64,000 bases of DNA from an uncultured Pelagibacteraceae bacterium. Lineage in GTDB: Bacteria > Pseudomonadota > Alphaproteobacteria > Pelagibacterales > Pelagibacteraceae. Positions within the stretch are counted from its first letter, which is position 1. Each line of letters opens with the position of its first letter. Below, one piece after another: positions 38,075 to 46,904 of the stretch. Under the pieces are notes generated by a model. That model worked only from the letters and a program-made list of their open reading frames with translations. It was not told the DNA's origin and made no database searches. Location of the stretch: assembly GCA_902529645.1 (NCBI GenBank), contig CABZXO010000005.1, positions 1 to 64,000 on the forward strand, read 5' to 3'. The position numbers and the translations under genes were made by a program.

Positions 38075-38101
38075 AAAAAAAGGGGAGGTTTAACCCCCCC
38101 T
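38075..38101 (-). terminator. Rho-independent terminator/attenuator after the binding-protein gene
   Basis: Read on the minus strand: AGGGGGGG, loop TTAAA, CCTCCCCT, then seven T. The stem is 8 pairs with one G-U. It lies between the binding-protein stop and the permease start (66-base gap), where partial termination would raise binding protein over permease. Confidence 0.8.
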
Positions 38102-38127
38102 AATTTTTAATTTCTTAACTATTAATG

Positions 38128-39432
38128 TTAAAGTTTTCCGTCTGCTTCGAATACTTCAACCCACTCTTCGATAATTTTATCTAGAGCTTCTTTAGCAGTT
38201 CCTTTTCCATTAACAACATAGTCATGAATTGCTTCTTGCATAGGAAGCATTAACTCAACAAATGTTGGTTCTTGCCAAAAATCTTTGACAATTCCCATTG
38301 AGTCTAAGAATCCTTGTGCGTAAACAGTTGATGTTGGAAATGATGGTGAATTTAAAACATCATTATGACATGAGTATCCACCTAGATCCCACCACTTTTG
38401 TTGCACATCTGGTCTTGCAAACCATTTAATATATTCCAGAGCAAGATCTTGTTTATCTGAGTATTTAACAACAGATATACCCTGTCCACCTAATGTTGCA
38501 GCTGCAACATTTTGTTTAGGATTTGCAAAGAAGCCACTTACTCTTCCATCACTGTCTTCTTTAGAAACACCAGGCCAAAAAGCATACCAGTTCATTTGGA
38601 ATGCAACTTGTCCAGATTTGTAAGCATCTAAATTTGCAACCATGTAAGCATCAGAGTGTCCTGGAGGTGCGCAGTCTTCATATAACTTTCTATAAAACTC
38701 AACTGCTTCTACAGCTTGTGGTGAATTGAAATATCCTTCCATATCGTATGGTTTGTTAGGATTTTCATATTCCATACCCCATGCATACATAGCAGCTGTA
38801 ACACCCATTGTTATACCTTCTGATCCACGTTCTGTGTTAATTGCAGCCCCATATCTTTTTTGACCGTCAATTTCTCTTCCTTGGAAGAAAGTACACATAT
38901 CATATAGTTGATTCCAGTTAGCAGGAACTCCTAGATCATATCCGTGTTTCTTTTTGAACTCTGATTTAAGTTCTGGTCTATCAAACCAGTCTTTTCTATA
39001 AGCCCAAGCTAATGCATCTCCCATAGCTGGTAATGCGTAGTAATTTTCACTACCCTTTGGCCATGTCGAATATGCATAAACTGTAGCTGGTGAGAAATCA
39101 CTCATCGAAATTCCCTCTTTATCAAAGAAGTCATTCAACTTCACGTAATGCCCATAAACAGCTCCAGCACCGATCCATTGTGAGTCACCAATTAATAAGT
39201 CAAATGTTTTACCTTTGTTGTTAAGTTCATTTAACATACGGTCAGCAAAATTTGGCCACGGTACAAACTCAAAGTTAACTTCTATTCCAGTTTCAGCAGT
39301 AAATTCTTTAGTTAACTCTTGCAAAGCATTCGCTGGGTCCCAAGCGGCCCATCCTAATGTTATAGATTTTGCATTTGAATTTACAGAGAACGAAAATAGA
39401 GAAACAAATAATAAAATCATTATTTTTTTCAT
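38128..39432 (-). CDS. ABC transporter sugar-binding protein (family 1)
   Basis: 434 residues. Signal peptide MKKIMILLFVSLFSFSVNSNA with cleavage near SNA-KS. SBP family 1 pattern: FTAETGIEVNFEFVPWPNFADRML, DLLIGDSQWIGAGAVYG, GQVAFQMNWYAFWPG and ALEYIKWFARPDVQQKWW. Strong AGAGGAGA ribosome site. Operon with two permeases, small membrane protein, two ATPases, dhaLK. Substrate not readable; a polyol or keto-sugar is suggested by dhaKL. Confidence 0.92.
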   Translation of the reverse strand: MKKIMILLFVSLFSFSVNSNAKSITLGWAAWDPANALQELTKEFTAETGIEVNFEFVPWPNFADRMLNELNNKGKTFDLLIGDSQWIGAGAVYGHYVKLNDFFDKEGISMSDFSPATVYAYSTWPKGSENYYALPAMGDALAWAYRKDWFDRPELKSEFKKKHGYDLGVPANWNQLYDMCTFFQGREIDGQKRYGAAINTERGSEGITMGVTAAMYAWGMEYENPNKPYDMEGYFNSPQAVEAVEFYRKLYEDCAPPGHSDAYMVANLDAYKSGQVAFQMNWYAFWPGVSKEDSDGRVSGFFANPKQNVAAATLGGQGISVVKYSDKQDLALEYIKWFARPDVQQKWWDLGGYSCHNDVLNSPSFPTSTVYAQGFLDSMGIVKDFWQEPTFVELMLPMQEAIHDYVVNGKGTAKEALDKIIEEWVEVFEADGKL

Positions 39433-39546
39433 TTTATCTCCTCTTAGTTTATTTTTCTTAAGAATAGTCTATCCAAGATGAGTTGTGCCTGCTAGTATTT
39501 TTTTATAAAAAAAAATTGTTGATAAATTCAAAGAGAGGGGGAGATT

Positions 39547-40602
39547 ATGAACAATATAAAAGGTCCTGCAATTTTCCTAGCACAATTTGTAGGCGAAGAT
39601 GCACCATTTAATTCTTTAGATAATATTTGTAAGTGGGTATCTTCATTAGGTTATAAAGGTGTTCAAATTCCGAGTTGGGATGCTAGATTAATTGATCTAA
39701 AGAAAGCATCTGAAAGCAAAGATTATTGTGATGAAATCAAAGGGGTAACAAAAAAATATAATCTCGAAATCACAGAACTATCAACACATCTTCAAGGACA
39801 GTTGGTTGCAGTACACCCAGCATATGATACAGCATTTGATGGATTTGCAGCACCTGAGGTTAGAGGCAATCCAAAAGCAAGACAAGAGTGGGCAGTAAAT
39901 CAATTAATGATGGCAGCTAAGGCCTCAAAAAATCTTGGGCTAGATAGACATGTTACTTTTTCAGGAGCACTTGCTTGGCCTTATGTTTATCCTTGGCCAC
40001 AAAGACCTGAAGGATTAATTGAAAATGCATTTAATGAGCTTTCAAATCGATGGAAACCAATTCTCGATCAATTTGATCAAAATGGAGTCGATCTCTGTTA
40101 CGAGATACATCCAGGTGAAGATCTTCACGATGGTATTACATTTGAAATGTTTTTAGAAAAAGTTGGTAATCATAAAAGATGCAATATGCTTTATGATCCT
40201 AGTCATTATGTTTTACAGAATTTAGATTACTTGGCTCATATAGATATTTATCATGAAAAAATAAAAATGTTTCATGTTAAAGATGCAGAGTTAAATCCCT
40301 CTGGAAAACAAGGAGTGTATGGTGGTTTTCAATCTTGGGTTAACAGAGCAGGTAGATTTAGATCCCTTGGTGATGGACAGGTAGATTTTAAATCAATTTT
40401 TTCAAAATTTACTTCATATGGTTATGATGGTTGGGCAGTTCTTGAATGGGAGTGCTGTTTAAAACATCCAGAAGATGGAGCAAAAGAAGGAGCTGAATTT
40501 ATTAAAAATCATATTATCAACACTACAGAAAAAGCATTTGATGATTTTGCAGGAAGTGGCGCTGATATTGAAGCTAATAAAAAAATGCTAGGTATAAATT
40601 AG
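39547..40602 (+). CDS. TIM-barrel sugar isomerase/epimerase family protein
   Basis: 351-residue xylose-isomerase-like (AP endonuclease 2) barrel. Metal-site type segments are DLCYEIHPGEDLHDG, CNMLYDPSHYVLQNLDY, KMFHVKDAEL and WAVLEWECCL. It is longer than IolE/IolI (about 280-300). Preceded by a very strong purine-rich ribosome site. Coupled to the next oxidoreductase by a shared base, so the two enzymes likely catalyse consecutive steps. Confidence 0.85.
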   Translation: MNNIKGPAIFLAQFVGEDAPFNSLDNICKWVSSLGYKGVQIPSWDARLIDLKKASESKDYCDEIKGVTKKYNLEITELSTHLQGQLVAVHPAYDTAFDGFAAPEVRGNPKARQEWAVNQLMMAAKASKNLGLDRHVTFSGALAWPYVYPWPQRPEGLIENAFNELSNRWKPILDQFDQNGVDLCYEIHPGEDLHDGITFEMFLEKVGNHKRCNMLYDPSHYVLQNLDYLAHIDIYHEKIKMFHVKDAELNPSGKQGVYGGFQSWVNRAGRFRSLGDGQVDFKSIFSKFTSYGYDGWAVLEWECCLKHPEDGAKEGAEFIKNHIINTTEKAFDDFAGSGADIEANKKMLGIN

Positions 40603-41753
40603 TGCAAAGAAAAATTCGTATTGGAATGGTCGGTGGAGGAGAAGGCGCTTTTATTGGAGGTGTTCACAGAATAGCGTTAAGAATTGATGGTTATTACGAA
40701 TTAGTAGCAGGATGTTTTTCATCTGATTTTGATAACTCAAAAGAAACTGGAAGAAAACTTGGATTGTCAAAAGAACGTATCTATAAAACTTATCAGGAAA
40801 TGGCAGAAAAGGAGTCTGTTCGTTCAGATGGAATAGATGTTGTTTCTATTGTAACTCCTAATCATCTTCATGTGCCAGTATCAAAAATTTTTGCACAAAA
40901 GGGTATTCACATTATTTGTGATAAGCCTCTTGCCTTATCAAGTGAAGAAGCAAATTCCCTTAAAGATATCATAGAAAACAAAAAGATAGTTTTTGCTTTA
41001 ACACATAATTATACTGGATATCCAATGGTAAGACATGCAAAATCTCTTATAAAAAAAGGTGATCTTGGAAAAATAAGAGTTATACAAGCAGAGTACCCTC
41101 AAGATTGGTTAACCACAAAAGCTGAAGATACTGGTTTAAAACAAGCTGAGTGGAGAACTGATCCTAAAAGAGCAGGAGGAGGAGGTTGTATAGGAGATAT
41201 TGGAACTCATGCATTTAATCTTATTAGGTTTATTACTGAATTAGAATTAGATGAGTTATCAGCTGACATTCACACTTTTGTAAAAGATAGAAAACTAGAT
41301 GATAATGCACAAATCATGCTTAGATTTAAAGGCGGTGCAAAAGGCGCAATATGGTCTAGTCAAGTTGCAGTTGGCAATGAAAATAATCTTAAAATAAGAG
41401 TCTATGGTGAAACAGGTGGGTTAGAGTGGAAACAAGAAGATCCTAATTATTTGTATTTTACAAAGTTTGGAAAACCTTCTGAAAAAATAACAAGAGGAAG
41501 TAGCAGTGCTAGCAAAGAAGCTAACGATGTAACAAGAATTCCACCAGGTCATCCAGAGGGATATTTGGAAGGTTTTGCAAATATTTATACTGACGTTTCT
41601 AAAAAATTAAATGCTCAAATAAATAATGAAAAATATGACGAGTTAGATGACTGTTACCCGACTATTTATGATGGAGTCGAAGGGATTAAGTTTATAGAGA
41701 CTGTTTTAGACTCAAGCAAAAACAACAGTAAATGGGTACAGTTTAATAAATAA
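40602..41753 (+). CDS. Gfo/Idh/MocA family oxidoreductase
   Basis: 383 residues with a GTG start overlapping the isomerase TAG. NAD-binding IRIGMVGGGEGAFIGGVHRIA, catalytic ICDKPLALSSEEA, and GGGCIGDIGTHAFNLIRFI. The GGGEGAFIG start resembles oxidoreductases acting on sugars or anhydrosugars rather than IolG, but no substrate can be assigned. Confidence 0.87.
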   Translation: MQRKIRIGMVGGGEGAFIGGVHRIALRIDGYYELVAGCFSSDFDNSKETGRKLGLSKERIYKTYQEMAEKESVRSDGIDVVSIVTPNHLHVPVSKIFAQKGIHIICDKPLALSSEEANSLKDIIENKKIVFALTHNYTGYPMVRHAKSLIKKGDLGKIRVIQAEYPQDWLTTKAEDTGLKQAEWRTDPKRAGGGGCIGDIGTHAFNLIRFITELELDELSADIHTFVKDRKLDDNAQIMLRFKGGAKGAIWSSQVAVGNENNLKIRVYGETGGLEWKQEDPNYLYFTKFGKPSEKITRGSSSASKEANDVTRIPPGHPEGYLEGFANIYTDVSKKLNAQINNEKYDELDDCYPTIYDGVEGIKFIETVLDSSKNNSKWVQFNK

Positions 41754-41755
41754 AA

Positions 41756-42739
41756 TCAAATTAATTTTGATAAGTCTCTTTTATTTGTTTTATAAGTTGG
41801 AAGTGGATATTTAAAAGCATATTTCCCAACACGACTTTCTTTGGCTTTTTCCCAAAGAGCTAACCACTGTTTGAAATTTTTTATTTGAATATTTTTTTTA
41901 TTTTTACTTCTCACATAGAAATTTGGAAGAGGTTCTCTGCCAGAAGGTTGTCCAGCTATATTATATCTGAGGTCAGCACTTATTCTAAAGTCATCAGATC
42001 TATTTGGTAAAGAACAATGTATAGAGTGTTTGTGCAATAATATTACATCACCAATATTTGCTTCCAGATAAACATGCTCCATATTATCAAGTAATTCACT
42101 ATTTTTTAATTTAACTTGTCCCCTGTATCCAGATATATGATTTAACAATCCCATTTTATTAATTTTTTTTACTGTGATCATGCATCCATTTTTCTTAGTT
42201 GTTTTTGTAAAAGGTATCCAAACAGTGACCATATCTGTTAATTTTTGTCCCCTAGAATTTAAAACAGCCGCATCTTGATGCCAAGGTGTTCTACCACTTA
42301 AACCATCATGAATTGATCCTTTTGGTAATTTTTTCTCTGGTTGTTTAATTCTAGTATTTTGAACCGGGTTTGACATTATCTCTTTCCCCAAAATTTTTTC
42401 TACAACATCTAAAATTTTTTTATTAGTAATTAAATTCCATAATGATTGAGTAGCAAAATAATCACTATCTTTTTTTACGTGATCTCTTGGTAATCTTGTA
42501 TTAAAATATTGATCTAAATCATAGATATTAAGTTTTGAAATAAAAGAATATTTTTTTCTAAAATCTAAGTTAAGAACTTTTTTGACTTCTTTTCCTTTAG
42601 CATATTTTTGTATGAGGCAATCCATTACAAATTCCATATCTTTAAGAACTGGTTTTAAGTCTCTATCAAAGTTAAGTACATTTTTAATAATTAAATAACC
42701 ATTCTCGTACAATTTTTTTTGAAAATTATTTATCATCAT
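41756..42739 (-). CDS. phytanoyl-CoA dioxygenase (PhyH) family protein
   Basis: 327 residues. Fe(II) ligands H154 and D156 in RTPWHQDAAVL and H241 in HSIHCSLPNRS, with arginine in DDFRISADLRY for 2-oxoglutarate. PhyH-family enzymes hydroxylate small molecules; substrate unknown. Third gene of the PanE-like/2OG/PhyH operon, 28 bases after the previous one. Confidence 0.85.
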   Translation of the reverse strand: MMINNFQKKLYENGYLIIKNVLNFDRDLKPVLKDMEFVMDCLIQKYAKGKEVKKVLNLDFRKKYSFISKLNIYDLDQYFNTRLPRDHVKKDSDYFATQSLWNLITNKKILDVVEKILGKEIMSNPVQNTRIKQPEKKLPKGSIHDGLSGRTPWHQDAAVLNSRGQKLTDMVTVWIPFTKTTKKNGCMITVKKINKMGLLNHISGYRGQVKLKNSELLDNMEHVYLEANIGDVILLHKHSIHCSLPNRSDDFRISADLRYNIAGQPSGREPLPNFYVRSKNKKNIQIKNFKQWLALWEKAKESRVGKYAFKYPLPTYKTNKRDLSKLI

Positions 42740-42767
42740 TTAAATTTATTTTATCATAAAGATAATT

Positions 42768-43637
42768 TCAATGGTTTGGTGGTGTGGTTAAATAGTTTGC
42801 GTCATGAAAAGAAGTAAGCATTTTTTTTTTGCTGCTGACTATATGAGGATAATATGAGACCCCTTTGTAATTCCATATTACTGGTTTATTTAAAGCATAA
42901 CTTCCATAAATAAAAAAACGTTTTGGACAATTTCTCTCTATAAACCTCTTTACTCCATGATAAGAATTTGGAGTAGATTGAAAAAAAACGACAGTTCCTT
43001 TTTTAGGCGTAAAAGACTTAACTATCTCAAGTCCAGTTATTTTTGGAAATCTTCTAAAACTCTTTCTTAAATTTTTTTTTGCTTTTTTTCTATAGATAGT
43101 AAGAGAGCCACCATTTTTTTTTGGTATGTCATTTAAATAAATTAAGAAATTATATAATCTAGTTATATCATCTCTGTGAGGTCGTAATCTATAGCCTCCT
43201 TTTGATACTGAAAAGTCTATATCTAAATTTACTTTAGGATTAGTGTAATTATTACCTAACATTTTTTTTAATTCATTTGAATTTAATTTTTTTTTAACAG
43301 TAAACTTATTGGGACTAAATGATTGTGGTTTATATAAATTGACCCACGATCCATCCTTAAAATTTTTTATAAAAAGATTTTCAATTTTTTTATAAAAAGA
43401 TTTACTATTAAAAAGTTTAAAAAGTTTTGCGGAGTTAACTGAATTTTTGATATATAAATTAAAATTTTTTGAACCTTTGTTAATTCTGCTTCTACCCCCC
43501 ATAATCATATCATCAAATGATTTTGAGTTAATGATTTCTTTTATTAATAAATTACAGATATTTTTTGAAACAACGTTGTTTCCAACTAAAACAGGAAAGT
43601 TACTTTTGATTTTTTTTAATTTATTTGTACTTAGCAT
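42768..43637 (-). CDS. 2OG-Fe(II) oxygenase family protein
   Basis: 289 residues, Lys/Asn rich. Probable ligands H154 and D156 in RLRPHRDDITRLYNFLIYL and H227 in STPNSYHGVKRF, in a double-stranded beta-helix pattern (KKNGGSLTIYRKK, KKGTVVFFQS). Follows the PanE-like gene without a gap. Resembles prolyl-4-hydroxylase-type oxygenases of sugar or cell-surface loci; target unknown. Confidence 0.75.
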   Translation of the reverse strand: MLSTNKLKKIKSNFPVLVGNNVVSKNICNLLIKEIINSKSFDDMIMGGRSRINKGSKNFNLYIKNSVNSAKLFKLFNSKSFYKKIENLFIKNFKDGSWVNLYKPQSFSPNKFTVKKKLNSNELKKMLGNNYTNPKVNLDIDFSVSKGGYRLRPHRDDITRLYNFLIYLNDIPKKNGGSLTIYRKKAKKNLRKSFRRFPKITGLEIVKSFTPKKGTVVFFQSTPNSYHGVKRFIERNCPKRFFIYGSYALNKPVIWNYKGVSYYPHIVSSKKKMLTSFHDANYLTTPPNH

Positions 43638-44582
43638 TTAGCTGTACATACCCTCTTTCACTTTGATCATTTTATACATAAGATCATTTAATGGGGTTTT
43701 AACACCATATTTTTTACCTATTTTTGAAACTGCACCACTAATAAAGTCTATTTCAGTTTTTCTCTTGTATTGAACATCAAAAGCCATTGATGACTTGTTA
43801 GTTTGCATCGAATCTACAATTTTATTAAACATAAATAAGCACTCATCTTCAGAAACATTTACACCATCAGCAAGTGCAACTTCTCTAGTTTCTAAAATTA
43901 TTTCTTTACCTAAACCGCAAGATACTTCATTTGCTTTGTTGTTTATATATAAGTCAGTATGATGTAGATCGAAAATTGCAGACAATGGACCAATTGCTGT
44001 TAAAGCAAAAAGTTTCATCCATTTTCTTTTTTTTACATCTTCTGCAGCAATCATTTCAAGGTTATGAGCTGTAAAAGTATCTGCTATCTCTTTTATTCGA
44101 TGAGAAATTCCTCCCTCGTACTCACCAATCCAAGATGGCAACGAACCATGATTCATTATATGTCCTGGTCCCAAAATATTTGAAGCCTGTGTAGTTGTTC
44201 CTCCTATCACTTTTTCATCACCCACAATACTTTGAATAATTGATTCATGACCGATACCATTTTGAAAAGACATGAATACTGTTTTATCTCCTATTATATT
44301 TTTAATACTATTTAATGCTGGATCTAAAGCTGTTGCTTTACACATAACAATTACAGCATCCACTTTGTCTAAAGAAGATGGATCTGAGGTAGCTTTGACT
44401 TTAATTATTCGATCACCTCCATGTCCGTCCATTTTCAAACCATCTTTATTAATTGCATCTACATGTTCTTTCCAAACATCAATTAGAATTACACTTAAAC
44501 CTTTTTCAGCAAGTAAACCACCAAACAAGCAACCCATTGCTCCTGCACCAAGCACAGCAACTTTTAAATTTTTATTAATCAT
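43638..44582 (-). CDS. ketopantoate reductase (PanE/ApbA) family protein
   Basis: 314 residues. NADP-binding VAVLGAGAMGCLFGGLLAEKG, SFQNGIGHESII, KRKWMKLFALTAIGPLSAIFD and the C-terminal TEIDFISGAVSKIGKKYG follow the PanE fold. The usual K-L-x-x-N motif reads KLFAL here, so the asparagine expected in true PanE is absent; another 2-keto acid or keto-sugar may be the substrate. First gene of an operon with two 2OG oxygenases, diverging from the DUF1907 gene. Confidence 0.8.
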   Translation of the reverse strand: MINKNLKVAVLGAGAMGCLFGGLLAEKGLSVILIDVWKEHVDAINKDGLKMDGHGGDRIIKVKATSDPSSLDKVDAVIVMCKATALDPALNSIKNIIGDKTVFMSFQNGIGHESIIQSIVGDEKVIGGTTTQASNILGPGHIMNHGSLPSWIGEYEGGISHRIKEIADTFTAHNLEMIAAEDVKKRKWMKLFALTAIGPLSAIFDLHHTDLYINNKANEVSCGLGKEIILETREVALADGVNVSEDECLFMFNKIVDSMQTNKSSMAFDVQYKRKTEIDFISGAVSKIGKKYGVKTPLNDLMYKMIKVKEGMYS

Positions 44583-44604
44583 CGTTATTTTATCTCAAAT
44601 TATT

Positions 44605-44625
44605 TATGTATAGAAATTATATATA
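44605..44625 (+). promoter_or_regulatory. 21-bp dyad motif, site 1
   Basis: TATGTATAG-AAA-TTATATATA between the divergent PanE-like and DUF1907 genes. An imperfect inverted repeat with 3-base spacer, of the size bound by GntR- or MarR-type dimers. The same motif occurs at 49195 and 58093. Confidence 0.55.
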
Positions 44626-44670
44626 TTATCTATAGACATTATGCAAAATAAATAATAGCTTATTAACATC

Positions 44671-45648
44671 ATGCAATTAAAAATAGAAAAAGGAACTTTC
44701 AAAGAATATTCATTAGAGAATATTTCAGATTCATTAAGAAAAGGATTGTCTGAAAATTTCAAAAAAGTTGAAATAGAAGTGGTAGATTGTCCTAATCTTA
44801 GAGATTGGGATTGTCCATCAGAAGGAATCAGTGGAAATCAAAAAATAATAGACGTTGGTGGAGAGCCTTATATGCATGATCCAAAATTTATTGGTGCAGA
44901 GTTTGACTATCAAGAAATATCTAGAATGATTGGCTCTGAAAAATCTTATGCTTTAGGAGCTGGATCAGGCGCAATGTCATGCTTAGATGGTCACTGTGGA
45001 GAATTAATTATTAATGAAAATTTAATTACTGATGAGTCTAAATCAATAATTGCAAGAGTAAGTCCAGAAAAAAAATGTATTGTTGAAAAATATTCTGCAA
45101 AAAAACATGGTGGACTTGGAAACATTTATTACACAAATGGTAAAAAAGGAAAAGTTATTAAAATAAAAATTAAAGGTAGAAAAGGAAAACAAGGTTCTTT
45201 ACCTCAAGCAATGAGGTCTTCTTTATCAAAAAATTTAAACATTAAAAATAACGAGCATATGTCTCTCTCTGGTGTATTTAGAGTGTTAGATGGAAAAATA
45301 AGATCACATGTTCAACCAGATTATAAAGATATTAAGTATGAGTATTACGATCCAAAACAAATGAAATGTGTTAAGGATTTTCTTCAATTTTATGAACCGG
45401 TTGGACCAAAATTGCAGTGTTATACAGTTCTTTGGACTGGTGATCCTACAGGAGGAAAATTAAATTTAAGGGAGTCTGGTGAGCATACTCACTTTCATTC
45501 TTACGAACACGATAGAGATGCTGGTCATTATCATTTTGACGTGACACCTAATGAGATAGAATATGAAGGATATTTCAATACTGCAACGGAAGTACACAGA
45601 GTAAACAATATTTATAAAGAACTACTAAATAAAAATAGTATTGAATAG
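44671..45648 (+). CDS. DUF1907 family protein, C11orf54/PTD012 homologue
   Basis: 325 residues. Matches the eukaryotic DUF1907 protein along its length: VEIEVVDCPNLRDW, IIDVGGEPYMHD, LGAGSGAMSCL, VEKYSAKKHGGLGN, GVFRVLDGKIRSHVQP, and the zinc-histidine block EHTHFHSYEHDRDAGHYHFD (H272, H274, H286) followed by VTPNEIEYEGYF. The human protein binds zinc and shows ester-hydrolase activity in vitro; the physiological reaction is unclear. In this context a lactonase or hydrolase in sugar-acid breakdown is a fair guess. Confidence 0.85.
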   Translation: MQLKIEKGTFKEYSLENISDSLRKGLSENFKKVEIEVVDCPNLRDWDCPSEGISGNQKIIDVGGEPYMHDPKFIGAEFDYQEISRMIGSEKSYALGAGSGAMSCLDGHCGELIINENLITDESKSIIARVSPEKKCIVEKYSAKKHGGLGNIYYTNGKKGKVIKIKIKGRKGKQGSLPQAMRSSLSKNLNIKNNEHMSLSGVFRVLDGKIRSHVQPDYKDIKYEYYDPKQMKCVKDFLQFYEPVGPKLQCYTVLWTGDPTGGKLNLRESGEHTHFHSYEHDRDAGHYHFDVTPNEIEYEGYFNTATEVHRVNNIYKELLNKNSIE

Positions 45649-45675
45649 AAAACTGAATGTGTTTAAATTTATTTA

Positions 45676-46092
45676 ATGAAAAGACAGTTTAAATACCCAA
45701 AACACTTCGAAGAACAAAAAAAAATTCCAAAATTAACTCAAAAGAGAATTCAACTAGCAGAAATATCACTTGGTGATTTTGAAGGAAGATTAGCCAATGA
45801 GTTATTGAATTGGTTTTCTTTAACTCCACAACATTGGATAATGTTACATATGGTTATGCTTGCTTATTACAAAAATAAATCAATTACTAAAAATCAACTA
45901 CTTAAAGTAATTGAGAAATCATATTTGACTTCAAACGTCTATATCGATACAGCCATTAAAAAAGGTTATTTTAGAATTATTAGAAATGAGAGAGACAAAA
46001 GATCTATTTTTATCTTGCCCTCTGTAATTACCATTAAAACCTTTGAGGAGTTTATTGATAGAAGAGATATTCTTTATAAAGGAATTAAATGA
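45676..46092 (+). CDS. small winged-helix (MarR-like) protein
   Basis: 138 residues. The middle (WFSLTPQHWIMLHMVMLAYYKNKSITKNQLLKVI) and the region LTSNVYIDTAIKKGYFRIIRNERDKRSIFILP look like a MarR-type helix-turn-helix plus wing. Between the DUF1907 and PanB-like genes, overlapping the latter by 4 bases (ATGA). Apart from iscR it is the only regulator-like gene in the window and hence a candidate reader of the 21-bp motif. Confidence 0.65.
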   Translation: MKRQFKYPKHFEEQKKIPKLTQKRIQLAEISLGDFEGRLANELLNWFSLTPQHWIMLHMVMLAYYKNKSITKNQLLKVIEKSYLTSNVYIDTAIKKGYFRIIRNERDKRSIFILPSVITIKTFEEFIDRRDILYKGIK

Positions 46093-46904
46093 AGAATATT
46101 TATACATGGGCCGCTAAACCAGCGAAGCGAACTTTGACTGTAGCAGATTTAAAAGCAGCTAAAGGAAAAAGAAAATTTACACAAGTTACAGCAAATAGCG
46201 TTGAAGAAGCTGATGCGGCTGAAAAGGCAGGCTTTGATATGATTATATCAAACGCAAAAAATGTAATTCCTGTAAGAGAAGGTTCAAGAAATTTATTCTT
46301 AACAGCAGCTTTAGTATTAAATGAGTTTGTAACAGCAGATGATATTATGCGTGGCGCTTTTAAAGCGTTAGAGAATGGTGCAGATGCAGTTATGACTCCC
46401 AGAAGTATGGATATAGTTGAAATGTTAGCTAAGGAAGATGTTCCAGTTATGGGGCATTTAGGTTTGGTTCCAAGAAAATCTACTTGGATAGGTGGCTTGA
46501 GAGCAGTGGGCAAAACTGCGGATGAAGCATATGATTTATTTCAAAAGTTTAAAAGATTAGAAGATGCAGGTGCTTTTTCTGCAGAATGTGAAGTTATACC
46601 TGAAAATGTAATGGGTGAAATTTCAAAGCGCACAGATATTGTTACTGTTTCATTAGGTTCAGGAAAAAATGCTGATGTAATGTATTTATTTATGGAAGAT
46701 ATTTGTGGTGATACTGAAAATCCTCCACGGCATTCTAAAGCATACGGAAATTTATTAAGACTAAGAGGTGAAATTAAAATTGAAAGAGTAAAAGCACTTA
46801 GAGCTTTTAAAAAGGATTCAATGACTGGTAAATTTCCAGGAAAAAAACAATCATCTAATTTAGAAAAAAAACAATTTGAGAAATTTTTAGATCAATTAGA
46901 TTAG
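46089..46904 (+). CDS. PanB-like protein (ketopantoate hydroxymethyltransferase superfamily)
   Basis: 271 residues. The middle matches PanB closely: VPVMGHLGLVPRKSTWIGGLRAVGKTADEA (119-148) and DAGAFSAECEVIPENV with the conserved glutamate (E168). But positions expected to hold PanB metal ligands differ: GDSLG reads SNAKN (54-58) and KxEGG reads MTPRS (102-106). So it is probably a PEP-mutase/KPHMT superfamily lyase or aldolase with another substrate and not the pantothenate enzyme. Convergent 4-base overlap with the HpaI-type aldolase. Confidence 0.75.
   Translation: MKNIYTWAAKPAKRTLTVADLKAAKGKRKFTQVTANSVEEADAAEKAGFDMIISNAKNVIPVREGSRNLFLTAALVLNEFVTADDIMRGAFKALENGADAVMTPRSMDIVEMLAKEDVPVMGHLGLVPRKSTWIGGLRAVGKTADEAYDLFQKFKRLEDAGAFSAECEVIPENVMGEISKRTDIVTVSLGSGKNADVMYLFMEDICGDTENPPRHSKAYGNLLRLRGEIKIERVKALRAFKKDSMTGKFPGKKQSSNLEKKQFEKFLDQLD

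Noticed and set aside
46100-46513. 137-codon ORF opposite the PanB-like gene
   Set aside because: Lies fully within a gene with clear family motifs; no independent evidence.
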